DNA of 64,000 nucleotides from Gammaproteobacteria bacterium (lineage in GTDB: Bacteria > Pseudomonadota > Gammaproteobacteria > GCA-001735895), in NCBI GenBank assembly GCA_029862005.1, contig JAOTYD010000001.1, positions 1 to 64,000 of the forward strand. Direction: 5' to 3'. The stretch's first letter is position 1. Every line of letters begins with the position of its first letter. Positions 1 through 6,906 of the stretch are shown piece after piece. Under the pieces are notes generated by a model, which had not been told where the DNA came from, made no database searches, and was given only the letters and a program-made list of their open reading frames with translations. A program made the position numbers and the translations under genes.

Positions 1-142
1 GGTCCTGATAGTGAACCCTAATGTAAGCAGTCTCGATCCAACCAATTTCCTTTTGCCGCTTGTCGCTAAGTTGCGTCATTAACTCCGATAAATCGCTGCG
101 CAGTTGGTTTAGGTCGTAATCTATATTGGGAAGAGTAGCCAT
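1..142 (-). CDS. Cassette 6 hypothetical protein, truncated by window edge
   Basis: An open frame starts at ATG 142-140, a few bases inside cassette 6, and runs off the left end after 47 codons. It begins MATLPNIDYDLNQLRSDL, then a charged, probably helical stretch with a KRQKE segment. The short leader after the core site GTTAGGC is typical of cassette genes. I do not recognise the family and the rest of the gene is not visible. Confidence 0.6.
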   Translation of the reverse strand, partial: MATLPNIDYDLNQLRSDLSELMTQLSDKRQKEIGWIETAYIRVHYQD

Positions 143-147
143 AAGAC

Positions 148-208
148 GCCTAACGCTCAAATCAGCGGCGCGGCGTCAGCCGCGTCCGTCTGCATTTGCT
201 TGTTATGT
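148..208 (-). repeat. attC site of cassette 5
   Basis: A 61-bp imperfect palindrome. In cassette orientation it runs from inverse core ACATAAC (208-202) to core GTTAGGC (154-148). It keeps the family box CAGCGGC, although the usual GCATGCGC block reads GCATTTGC on the plus strand. The inverse core complements the core GTTATGT that begins cassette 5. Confidence 0.9.
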
Positions 209-497
209 TCTATCTTTCCAGTTATTAGGGTCACGGCTACCGTGCATTACTGCGACAATTGATACAAGAGCATTTTCTGCTCTGTAGTAAATTCCAAATG
301 GAAATTTCTTAATGACGGCTCTTCGAGTATTCGATGAACCACGGGAAACATTTCAGGATTTCGCCAATTAGGTCGCAGATCGACAAAACTTCGTCCAAAA
401 ATTCTGCTCCCAATCCTTATCTTTGAGTCTCATACCAGGCAGCTGCGTCTGCGACATCTGTTTCAGCATCCGGCTGGAAGTTGACTACGGACTTCAC
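203..497 (-). pseudogene. Decayed ParE/RelE-type toxin gene in cassette 5
   Basis: The reading frame starts at GTG 497, overlapping the antitoxin stop codon by GTGA, and ends at a TAA inside the attC site. It opens VNFQPDAETDVADAAAWYE, a ParE/RelE-superfamily N-terminus (ribosome-dependent RNase or gyrase toxin fold). Codon 27 is a stop (417-419). Further on, two one-base deletions are needed to restore the expected frame, one before EMFPVVHRILE and one before IKKFPFGIYYRAENAL; the tail VMHGSRDPNNWKDRT is then in frame. All three lesions are directly visible, so no full-length toxin can be made. Its partner antitoxin upstream is intact. Confidence 0.85.
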
Positions 498-700
498 AGC
501 CTGCTTTTTATATCCGCTATGACCTCAGAAGCTTCGCGCCCTTTGTCGCCATCCCCTTCATAGGCGTCTAGGCGTTTGTCTAGCTCCATCCTCTGAGCAT
601 CTGTCAATTCAAGTGAAGATTGTTCCGCCGCAATGCTGTCCCAGATATCTTCGACTAGTCGGATACGGTCTTCTAATGGAAGTTTTAATATGCTTGACAT
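494..700 (-). CDS. Addiction-module antitoxin, cassette 5
   Basis: A 68-residue acidic, helical protein starting MSSILKLPLEDRIRLVEDIW. This is the pattern of the short 'putative addiction module component' antitoxins that pair with ParE/RelE toxins: an N-terminal LPxxERLxLVExIWDSI segment, then a variable C-terminal toxin-binding region. It lies first in a two-gene cassette and overlaps the toxin reading frame by four bases. Toxin-antitoxin cassettes are common in large chromosomal integrons, where they are thought to stabilise the array. Because the toxin is broken, this gene is either a leftover or protects against a related toxin elsewhere. Confidence 0.85.
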   Translation of the reverse strand: MSSILKLPLEDRIRLVEDIWDSIAAEQSSLELTDAQRMELDKRLDAYEGDGDKGREASEVIADIKSRL

Positions 701-754
701 AGGTTAATCTCCGAGCGGTATTTTACCACCAATTACTCGTAGATGTGACATAGA

Positions 755-829
755 ACATAACGCCTGGCATCAGCGGCCAAAGTGAACGCGTAGCGGGCGC
801 TTTGGTCCGACTGCATGCGCTTGTTAGGC
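755..829 (-). repeat. attC site of cassette 4
   Basis: A 75-bp site. In cassette orientation it runs from inverse core GCCTAAC (829-823) to core GTTATGT (761-755). It has the shared CATCAGCGGC and CTGCATGCGCTTGTTA blocks around a variable inner palindrome. The inverse core matches the core at 1871-1865, the other end of cassette 4. Confidence 0.92.
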
Positions 830-857
830 GATAATGGTTGTAATTCGATATCGTTAC

Positions 858-1805
858 TCATGCGCGGCCAGTTTTGCGTAACGTATTGATCATTGACGCT
901 GCATATGTCTCGTCATTGGAAGGAGTTTCATCGCATGAATTTTCGCTGAATGCATTGGTACTGCTAAATAGATTGGGTTCCAGGAAAAATACGATGGAAT
1001 GACGGACCCTGTCCCAACCTAATACTCGATGCGGCGTTGCAACGAACTTCCGAGATGACTGCGTTTCGAGGGCCTCTCCCAAATGGACAGAAAGCCCTTC
1101 ACTTCTCTCGGGGACATCCAGCCACTCTCCGGTTGGCGTTTTAATTTGCAAACCTGGTTGATCTTGCCATTGGAAGGTGAGCCCGCCATTGTCGGTATGT
1201 TTTTTTCCGATAACGTTTTGATTTTGCCCAGTTGGATTACCTGGATATTTCAATAGTCGCATACTCGAGCTACTGTTCTGGTATCGAGCCGCTGCGGTTG
1301 TTTCATTGACATTCAAGTAGCGCGCCATGGCGCGAATAATTCTGACACCCAATGCCTCCATTTGCGTGAATCGTGCAGTCATTTCTTCTCGCCAGTTGGG
1401 GGCGGGCTCTACTGAAGGCCAGACATTTGTTTCGGTGACCAGTTCGATATCATCTATACCGGGACCAGAGGCGGGCATTTCTGGGCCAATATCGAAGATT
1501 TCATTGTAGGCAAAACCACCGGCTCGCCTATCGACGTAGCCGCGCATACAGCGTCGACTGGTGGGGCACATTTCCCGCTTCCCCATTTCATATAGCACTG
1601 GCTGTGATAGGTCAAACAGGGAAAATAGTTTCTCGATTATTTTAGATTCTGGTTTTAACGGGGCAGGTAAGCCGACCGCCATGAATCCCCCAATGGTTTC
1701 ACATGCTTTTCCTATTGCTTGATCTACAGGCACCCAGATTTCGGGCTTGTCGTCATACAACACTCGGATATCGATTATCGGTAAGGTGTTTCGTTTATTA
1801 ATCAC
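858..1805 (-). CDS. 2OG-Fe(II) oxygenase (isopenicillin N synthase-like), cassette 4
   Basis: A non-heme iron, 2-oxoglutarate-type dioxygenase. The N-terminus LPIIDIRVL matches the DIOX_N segment. The C-terminal jelly roll shows the iron triad as HTD in KKHTDNGGLTF and His in ATPHRVL, and the co-substrate Arg-x-Ser in RHSIVFF. The substrate cannot be read from sequence. The frame is open to an ATG at 1880, but that codon lies inside the attC of cassette 3, outside this cassette. The first start inside the cassette that keeps the whole fold is GTG at 1805; no clear ribosome-binding site is seen for either. At about 1.1 kb this is the largest cassette here. It probably acts on a small metabolite in the cytoplasm. 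Confidence 0.83.
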   Translation of the reverse strand: MINKRNTLPIIDIRVLYDDKPEIWVPVDQAIGKACETIGGFMAVGLPAPLKPESKIIEKLFSLFDLSQPVLYEMGKREMCPTSRRCMRGYVDRRAGGFAYNEIFDIGPEMPASGPGIDDIELVTETNVWPSVEPAPNWREEMTARFTQMEALGVRIIRAMARYLNVNETTAAARYQNSSSSMRLLKYPGNPTGQNQNVIGKKHTDNGGLTFQWQDQPGLQIKTPTGEWLDVPERSEGLSVHLGEALETQSSRKFVATPHRVLGWDRVRHSIVFFLEPNLFSSTNAFSENSCDETPSNDETYAASMINTLRKTGRA

Positions 1806-1864
1806 GGGTTTTGTATGGAATTTTACTGGGTTTAAAATCGAAATAATTGAAGATTTCTGAAATC

Positions 1865-1927
1865 GCCTAACGCTCGGCATCAGCGGCGTGGCCGTAGGCC
1901 ACGTCCGTCTGCATGCCCTTGTTAGGC
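1865..1927 (-). repeat. attC site of cassette 3
   Basis: A 63-bp site. Inverse core GCCTAAC is at 1927-1921 and core GTTAGGC at 1871-1865 in cassette orientation. The inner palindrome is centred on GGCCGTAGGCC. The inverse core differs by one base from the complement of cassette 3's own core, GTTAGGG at 2386-2380. Confidence 0.92.
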
Positions 1928-1946
1928 GCGTTTTGTTTAGTGTTAC

Positions 1947-2315
1947 CTACTTTGTAGAATATTTGCTCGCGTAATAATAGCTGTACGTCATCAGGCTAAT
2001 CAGACCAATTGCAAATAGAAACAGGACCAAATTAAATTCAACAGTTCCATCCAAAGAAAACTTCGTTCTTACGACCGTAATCAATGTTACAACGAGAATT
2101 GTTGGAATCAGTATCCATTTTCGCTCTATTGGTTTTCTATCTGCTATTAGCAACATTACAGTCCATGAGAATATGGTAACAGACGCCAGACCCATCGGAT
2201 AAGCTACTTCGTCTACACCCATTCTTTCCGGTATCCACACTAAAATTGCAACAATGAAATCTGCTATTGCCGCAATCCAATAACTCAGTCTCAATAATAG
2301 AATTGATTTTGTCAT
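1947..2315 (-). CDS. Small four-helix membrane protein, cassette 3
   Basis: A 122-residue hydrophobic protein with about four membrane segments: roughly residues 8-27, 40-57, 67-85 and 94-112. A basic loop (DRKPIERKW) comes before the third. No enzymatic motif is visible and I do not recognise a family. It is the only gene of cassette 3, starts about 70 bases after the cassette boundary and stops just before the attC. It is an inner-membrane protein of unknown role. Confidence 0.7.
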   Translation of the reverse strand: MTKSILLLRLSYWIAAIADFIVAILVWIPERMGVDEVAYPMGLASVTIFSWTVMLLIADRKPIERKWILIPTILVVTLITVVRTKFSLDGTVEFNLVLFLFAIGLISLMTYSYYYASKYSTK

Positions 2316-2379
2316 ATCATTTTGTCCCTAAAGACGTAGAAATCGGATACTGTCGCGGAGGTAGGGATTTGTCTAAGCG

Positions 2380-2452
2380 CCCTAACGCCTCGCATCAGCG
2401 GCAGACAAAGCGCGTAGCGGTTTGGCTGTCCGGCTGCATGCGCTTGTTAGGC
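2380..2452 (-). repeat. attC site of cassette 2
   Basis: A 73-bp site. Inverse core GCCTAAC is at 2452-2446 and core GTTAGGG at 2386-2380. It shares the flanking CATCAGCGGC and CTGCATGCGCTTGTTA blocks and has a longer variable inner palindrome. Confidence 0.9.
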
Positions 2453-2493
2453 GGCTTTGTTGGCTCATGCTTAGTAGCTGCGTCTTAGGAGCT

Positions 2494-2931
2494 TTATAGC
2501 TCATTGAATGTGCCTGCCTGCGTAGAATTTACACCTGCCGTTGTAGTTTCAGTTGCGACATATGTCCCAGAGAAAGCAGTATTAAATGTAAACGAATAAG
2601 CAATACTCCCACCCACAGAATCTGTTACTTTAACAGTACCACTGGCACCATTAGAGCTATAGATGTACATCCCCCATGAATCGGGAAAATTAACTCCATC
2701 ACCTTGTACGGTGTACCAAGGCTGAGAACTTAAAAAAACAACGGTAAATGTGCCCGTTTTTGAGAACTCACCTGAACCAGATTCAGCTGTTACTCGATAC
2801 GTTTTACCAGCTAATGTACTTGGTGCCGAAACTGCTGCTGCATCGTCATCACTGCTGCTAATACCACCAATACTGCATGATATTAATGACATAGTTAGGG
2901 AGAGAAATGAGATACAGGCCATTGCTTTCAT
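2494..2931 (-). CDS. Small secreted lipoprotein, cassette 2
   Basis: A 145-residue protein with a lipoprotein signal: Lys near the start, a hydrophobic core, then lipobox LISC with Cys near position 19. The mature part is Ser/Thr/Gly-rich and probably all-beta (GKTYRVTAESGSGEF, TFTVVFLSSQPWYTVQ), with few charged residues. It is likely anchored to an outer envelope membrane. No family recognised. It is the sole gene of a 610-bp cassette. Secreted and membrane proteins of unknown function are frequent integron cargo. Confidence 0.72.
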   Translation of the reverse strand: MKAMACISFLSLTMSLISCSIGGISSSDDDAAAVSAPSTLAGKTYRVTAESGSGEFSKTGTFTVVFLSSQPWYTVQGDGVNFPDSWGMYIYSSNGASGTVKVTDSVGGSIAYSFTFNTAFSGTYVATETTTAGVNSTQAGTFNEL

Positions 2932-2989
2932 TTTATATCTACATTGTCCTATATGGATGATTACTGTTATGACGAAGGACTCATTAAAC

Positions 2990-3050
2990 GCCTAACGCCT
3001 CGCATCAGCGGCCGGCCGTAGGCCGGTCCGACTGCATGCGCTTGTTATGG
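2990..3050 (-). repeat. attC site of cassette 1
   Basis: A 61-bp site. Inverse core CCATAAC is at 3050-3044 and core GTTAGGC at 2996-2990. The inverse core exactly complements GTTATGG at the attI junction (3472-3466), so cassette 1 is bounded by a matched pair. The inner palindrome is GGCCGGCCGTAGGCCGG. Confidence 0.93.
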
Positions 3051-3454
3051 GTAAATTTGAACTCTTTACTCAAACTGCTGAAGTACACCAATGCTAATAT
3101 GAAGCCATCTATAATACTCATTACCTGAAGATACACAGTTGAAAGCTCAGTTAAGACAGTAATTCCATAAAAGAACGATGAGACAACCGAAAGGATTGTT
3201 AACCAAAGAAACGCCAATCTGGCCCAGGGCTTAAAGTAAATAAGGCCAATACTGACGACACCATAAGCAATTAGAAATGCATATGAAATGTTACTCAGTG
3301 CCTCCCAGCTAAAAACACGACCAACGTGCGCCCAAGACAATGCGTCAATTGTCTCTGGGCTGTAGAAATGCGATTCAATTCTGGGCAGGAATCCCCAAAT
3401 TACATAGAGAGCCACTGATGCAATCACTAAGATTCGAAAGTAAAGTTTGAACAT
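3005..3454 (-). CDS. Small four-helix membrane protein, cassette 1
   Basis: A 149-residue protein with four predicted membrane helices (about residues 5-23, 55-73, 80-98 and 108-127). It is the first cassette next to attI and so the one most likely to be expressed from an integron promoter. The last 13 residues, NKRMQSDRPTAGR, are translated from the attC site itself, because the frame reads through most of attC; this peptide follows from the attC sequence and carries no functional information. The ATG lies 17 bases inside the cassette. The family is not recognised. Confidence 0.7.
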   Translation of the reverse strand: MFKLYFRILVIASVALYVIWGFLPRIESHFYSPETIDALSWAHVGRVFSWEALSNISYAFLIAYGVVSIGLIYFKPWARLAFLWLTILSVVSSFFYGITVLTELSTVYLQVMSIIDGFILALVYFSSLSKEFKFTHNKRMQSDRPTAGR

Positions 3455-3479
3455 TTATGATTTACCCATAACAGCCTAT

Positions 3480-3502
3480 TTAAAAGGTCTTCGACCTTTT
3501 AA
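3480..3502. promoter_or_regulatory. Perfect hairpin beside the attI crossover point
   Basis: TTAAAAGGTC, then a TTC loop, then GACCTTTTAA: a 10-bp perfect stem 8 bases from the cassette insertion point, followed by an AATATATATT palindrome. Read towards the cassettes, the stem ends in a short U-rich run, so it could act as an attenuator for cassette transcription or as a protein-binding palindrome. The function is inferred only. Confidence 0.4.
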
Positions 3503-3604
3503 TATATATTAGCGGGTGGACTTGATAACTGGGGGGTTGTGTTTGGTATGTTGCCAAGTTTCTGATTTACCCACTAAATTTGTTGCTGATTATTAGATTC
3601 ATTG

Positions 3605-3627
3605 TTATCGAGTAAATGACTCGATAA
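3605..3627. promoter_or_regulatory. Operator-like 9-bp inverted repeat upstream of intI
   Basis: TTATCGAGT, spacer AAATG, ACTCGATAA: perfect 9-bp arms about 68 bases before the integrase start codon. It contains a possible -10 element (GATAAT). It does not fit the CTG-N10-CAG LexA box that controls many integron integrases, so a different regulator is suggested. Confidence 0.4.
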
Positions 3628-3694
3628 TACCCTTGATTTGGCGGCTGAGGTTGGTAAGGTGGCTGGGAATAGTTTCACGAAAGGATTCGTTACT

Positions 3695-4687
3695 ATGCCC
3701 ACCTTACAAAAGCCTGTTGCCTCGCCGTTTCTTGCCTCCGTGTCTGATTATATGGCGGTGCGTCGCTATAGCAAACGCACGATCAAATCATATCTCTACT
3801 GGATCAGGTATTTTATCGTGCACCACGGTATGCGCCACCCGTCTGAAATAGGTTCGAAGGAGATTGAGCAATTCCTGACCTATCTCGCGGTGGAACGGGA
3901 GGTTTCCATTGCCACTCAGAAAATTGCGCTGAATGCGTTGGCTTTCCTGTACAACCGGGTGCTTGAAAACCCGTTGGGGGAACTGGGCAATTTCAATCGC
4001 GCCAGGCGTCAGCGCAATCTCCCGGTTGTGTTAACCCGGCTCGAGATCGCTCAGTTGCTGCAACACCTGTCAGGCACGGCCCTGTTGATTGCGTCGCTGC
4101 TCTATGGCTCGGGCTTACGCCGTACCGAAGCGGTTAGGCTAAGAGTCAAGGATATCGATTTGGAGCGCCACCAGTTACAGGTGTGGAATGGCAAGGGATA
4201 CCATAACCGTTTGACCACGCTGGCACCTGAACTGGTGCCACCGTTGCGAAGCCAGATCGAAAGGGTGCGCCTGTACCTGCAGGAAGACAGCCGGCATGCG
4301 CACTATGCGGGTGTCTGGATGCCGGATGCGCTGGCGCGAAAATATTCCGCAGCGGCCAAAACCCTGGGGTGGCAGTACCTGTTCCCGTCTCCGCGCCTGG
4401 CGCTAGACTCGCACAGCAGTTTACTCCGGCGTCACCATCTCCATGAGGCCAACATCAATCGGTCAATCCGGCAGGCGGCGCGCCAGGCACGCATCGACAA
4501 GCACGTCACCAGCCATGCCCTGCGGCACTCGTTTGCCACCCACCTGCTCGAAGCGGGCGCCGACATCCGCACCGTGCAGGAGCAGCTGGGCCATCGGGAT
4601 GTCAAGACGACCGAGATCTATACCCATGTGCTTAAACGCGGCGCACGTGGAGTGCGTAGCCCGTTAAGCGATTTGAATAAAACGTGA
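3695..4687 (+). CDS. intI: Integron integrase (tyrosine recombinase)
   Basis: A site-specific recombinase that inserts and excises cassettes at attI/attC. Numbered from ATG 3695 (330 residues, normal for IntI), the catalytic set is complete: Arg142 (GSGLRRTE), Lys167 (GKGYHNR), His274 and Arg277 (SHALRHSF), His300 (LGHRD) and Tyr309 (EIYTHV). The extra helix that separates IntI from XerC/D is present around residues 201-245 (VWMPDALARKY, then SSLLRRHHLH). The frame is open upstream to a TTG at 3638, but ATG 3695 has an AAGGA about 10 bases before it and gives the family length. It is divergent from the cassettes, the standard integron layout. Nothing suggests inactivation. Confidence 0.95.
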   Translation: MPTLQKPVASPFLASVSDYMAVRRYSKRTIKSYLYWIRYFIVHHGMRHPSEIGSKEIEQFLTYLAVEREVSIATQKIALNALAFLYNRVLENPLGELGNFNRARRQRNLPVVLTRLEIAQLLQHLSGTALLIASLLYGSGLRRTEAVRLRVKDIDLERHQLQVWNGKGYHNRLTTLAPELVPPLRSQIERVRLYLQEDSRHAHYAGVWMPDALARKYSAAAKTLGWQYLFPSPRLALDSHSSLLRRHHLHEANINRSIRQAARQARIDKHVTSHALRHSFATHLLEAGADIRTVQEQLGHRDVKTTEIYTHVLKRGARGVRSPLSDLNKT

Positions 4688-4712
4688 TGGATTGGCACGG
4701 CACCGCTATAAT
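4684..4712 (+). promoter_or_regulatory. Sigma-70-like promoter for the esterase gene
   Basis: GTGATG (4684-4689), 17-bp spacer, consensus TATAAT (4707-4712), about 30 bases before the ATG at 4742. The -35 is weak and overlaps the integrase stop codon. Confidence 0.5.
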
Positions 4713-4741
4713 CCGGCCTTGGTTTTTGAGCGAGATCCGTA

Positions 4742-5410
4742 ATGGCTGACGAATCCCTGGTAATTGACACCGGCGTGCACGCGCCTGATGCCTGCGTCAT
4801 CTGGTTGCATGGCCTCGGCGCCGATGGTCACGATTTTGAGCCCATCGTGCCTGAACTGCGTCTCGACCCCGGCCTCAACATCCGCTTCGTTTTTCCGCAC
4901 GCGCCGATGATGCCGGTCACCATCAACCAGGGTTTCGTGATGCGCGCCTGGTTTGATATCGGTACTGCAGACATCAGCGCCGAGGTCGACGAGAAGGGTA
5001 TTCGTGCATCTGCCAACCTGGTCGATAAGCTCATCGATGCCGAAATTGCCAGTGGCATTGCACCTGAGCGCATCGTGCTTGCCGGTTTCTCGCAGGGTGG
5101 CGCCATTGTATTACACGCCGGCCTGCGTTACGGCAAGCAACTTGCCGGTATTATCGCTTTATCGAGTTTCCTGCCGCTCGCGGAAACACTGGAGCGCGAA
5201 AAGTCCAAGGTCAATGCAGGCCTTCCAATTCTGCTGGCGCATGGATCGGCTGACCCCGTGGTGCCGGTTGTCCTCGCTTACGAGACCCGTGGCGAGCTTG
5301 AAAAGCACGGTTACGCGGTTGAATGGCATGAGTACAAGGGCATGGCACACAGCGTTTCGGAACAGGAAATCTTCCATCTCGCCGAGTGGCTTGAACAGAG
5401 AATTATATAA
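4742..5410 (+). CDS. Alpha/beta-hydrolase, carboxylesterase/lysophospholipase type
   Basis: A 222-residue serine hydrolase of the phospholipase/carboxylesterase family (YpfH/EstB-like), which hydrolyses short acyl esters or lysophospholipids in the cytoplasm. Visible features are the oxyanion-hole HGLGADGHDF near the start, nucleophile Ser in GFSQGG, acid Asp in HGSADPVVP and catalytic His in KGMAHSV, all with standard spacing and full length. It lies just after the integron and has its own consensus -10 box. It converges on argH with only two bases between stop codons. The natural substrate cannot be told from sequence. Confidence 0.9.
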   Translation: MADESLVIDTGVHAPDACVIWLHGLGADGHDFEPIVPELRLDPGLNIRFVFPHAPMMPVTINQGFVMRAWFDIGTADISAEVDEKGIRASANLVDKLIDAEIASGIAPERIVLAGFSQGGAIVLHAGLRYGKQLAGIIALSSFLPLAETLEREKSKVNAGLPILLAHGSADPVVPVVLAYETRGELEKHGYAVEWHEYKGMAHSVSEQEIFHLAEWLEQRII

Positions 5411-5412
5411 CC

Positions 5413-6801
5413 TTAGTCCTTGATTCTTTCGCGGCCAGCGTTGACCTGGAACAGCACCTGTTCGGGCGCGGTTCCGCCGGTGATGTTGCGCGCATTGATT
5501 GAGCCTTCGAGCGTCAGCACCTCGAACACATCCTCTTCGATGCGCTTGTCGAACTTCTGCAATTCTTTCAACGTGCATGCACTGAGATCCTTGCCTTGCT
5601 TGATCGCAAATGCGACAGCCTTGCCGACTGCTTCGTGTGCGTCGCGGAAGGTCACGCCTTTTTTGACCAGGTAATCGGCGAGATCGGTCGCGGTCGCATA
5701 CCCCTGTTGCGCGGCCTGGTAGGTTTTTTCCCGGTTGACACTTAGTGCGGGCACCATGTCGGCGAACGCGCGCAGCGAATCGATCAAGGTGTCGAGGGTG
5801 TCGAACAACGGCTCCTTGTCTTCCTGGTTATCCTTGTTATACGCAAGCGGTTGCGCTTTCATCAGCATCAACAGGCTCATCAGGTGTCCGCTCACGCGCG
5901 CGGATTTACCACGCACCAGCTCGGGCACGTCCGGGTTTTTCTTTTGCGGCATGATCGAAGAGCCCGTGCAATAGCGATCGGGCAGCTGGATAAAATCGTA
6001 CTGTGCACTCGACCACAGCACCAGCTCCTCGGCCATGCGCGACAGGTGCATCATGCAGATCGCGGCAGCAGCGCAAAATTCGATCGCGAAATCGCGATCG
6101 CTAACCGCGTCGATCGAGTTGCGGCTGGGCATGTCAAAGCCCAGTAGTTCGGCCGTGTACTCCCGGTCGAGTTCGAAAGAAGTGCCAGCCAAAGCGGCAC
6201 TGCCCAGCGGCATCTGGTTCATGCGTACCGCGCAGTCTGACAGTCGTCCATGGTCGCGATCGAGCATTTCAAACCAGGCCAGCATGTGATGCCCGAAACT
6301 TACCGGTTGGGCGACCTGCAGGTGGGTAAAGCCGGGCATAATGGTTTCGACTTCGCGTTCGGCAACATCGAGCAGCCCGTTTTGAAAGCTGCGAATACCT
6401 TGCATGCAAACCGTGATCTGTTCACGCAGGTAAAGTCGAATATCGGTTGCGATCTGATCATTGCGCGAGCGACCGGTGTGCAGTTTCTTGCCGGCATCGC
6501 CGATCAGTTCGGTCAGGCGTGCCTCGATGTTCATATGCACGTCTTCGAGTGCCACCGACCAGGCGAACTTGCCGGCGTCGATTTCTTCACGAATTTGCTG
6601 CAGACCGTACTTGATTGCGGTCAGCTCATCCGAACTGAGCACGCCGATGTGTTTCAGCATCATGGCATGGGCGCGTGAACCTTCGATATCGGCATGCGCG
6701 AGCCGCCGATCGAAACCGACCGAAGCAGTAAAGGCCTGCACGAACTCGTCGGTGGGTTGATTGAAGCGCCCGCCCCACATGCGGGTATCATCTTTGCTCA
6801 T
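5413..6801 (-). CDS. argH: Argininosuccinate lyase
   Basis: Last step of arginine synthesis: argininosuccinate to arginine plus fumarate. A 462-residue protein from the start [13 protein letters not shown]; an upstream in-frame ATG at 6900 would add 33 residues unlike the family. The fumarase/aspartase-superfamily signature [12 protein letters not shown] is intact, as are TGRSRNDQ near residue 110 and the catalytic HTHLQ-type segment as [15 protein letters not shown]. It functions as a homotetramer. It is transcribed away from algZ, an arrangement also known in Pseudomonas, with the control region between them (6802-6906). Confidence 0.97.
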   Translation of the reverse strand: MSKDDTRMWGGRFNQPTDEFVQAFTASVGFDRRLAHADIEGSRAHAMMLKHIGVLSSDELTAIKYGLQQIREEIDAGKFAWSVALEDVHMNIEARLTELIGDAGKKLHTGRSRNDQIATDIRLYLREQITVCMQGIRSFQNGLLDVAEREVETIMPGFTHLQVAQPVSFGHHMLAWFEMLDRDHGRLSDCAVRMNQMPLGSAALAGTSFELDREYTAELLGFDMPSRNSIDAVSDRDFAIEFCAAAAICMMHLSRMAEELVLWSSAQYDFIQLPDRYCTGSSIMPQKKNPDVPELVRGKSARVSGHLMSLLMLMKAQPLAYNKDNQEDKEPLFDTLDTLIDSLRAFADMVPALSVNREKTYQAAQQGYATATDLADYLVKKGVTFRDAHEAVGKAVAFAIKQGKDLSACTLKELQKFDKRIEEDVFEVLTLEGSINARNITGGTAPEQVLFQVNAGRERIKD

Positions 6802-6906
6802 TGATTTCAGGTCGTTTGGCAGTCGTAAAATTGTGCGTAATACGGCAGCACATTGTGCTAGATATTGTTGTATGCTTGCAGCGCGGGACGAACAAATCAA
6901 CTCTTT

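Larger units (their letters stand above)
1..3471 (-). mobile_element. Integron gene-cassette array (six cassettes seen, left end cut)
   Basis: Cassettes are read on the minus strand, away from the integrase gene to the right. Boundaries placed at the G/TT cut of each core site give: cassette 1 at 2996-3471, cassette 2 at 2386-2995, cassette 3 at 1871-2385, cassette 4 at 761-1870, cassette 5 at 154-760, and cassette 6 from 153 past the window edge. For cassettes 1, 2, 4 and 5 the core site at the start is exactly complementary to the inverse core of the cassette's own attC, as expected for excisable circles; cassette 3 has one mismatch. The close similarity of all attC sites is typical of resident chromosomal integrons rather than the mixed sites of mobile integrons. 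Confidence 0.92.
3466..3694. other. attI: attI recombination site and integrase upstream region
   Basis: The cassette-insertion point is GTTATGG at 3472-3466 (minus strand), directly between cassette 1 and the region upstream of the integrase. The segment up to the integrase start is AT-rich, lacks a convincing gene and holds two perfect inverted repeats, listed separately. The sequence GATTTACCCA, which precedes the crossover point at about 3459-3468, recurs at about 3564-3573; this may be an integrase-binding direct repeat or an old junction. No confident cassette promoter (Pc) could be picked by eye. Confidence 0.75.

Noticed and set aside
1327-1509. A 60-residue plus-strand frame inside the oxygenase cassette
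   Set aside because: It is opposite a recognised enzyme, against cassette direction, and without family resemblance.
3638-3694. A 19-residue N-terminal extension of the integrase from TTG 3638
   Set aside because: ATG 3695 has an AAGGA before it and gives the normal IntI length; the extension has no family match.
3560-3694. SOS (LexA) box upstream of intI
   Set aside because: Searched by eye for CTG-N10-CAG on both strands; the only strong palindrome is TTATCGAGT/ACTCGATAA, which does not fit.
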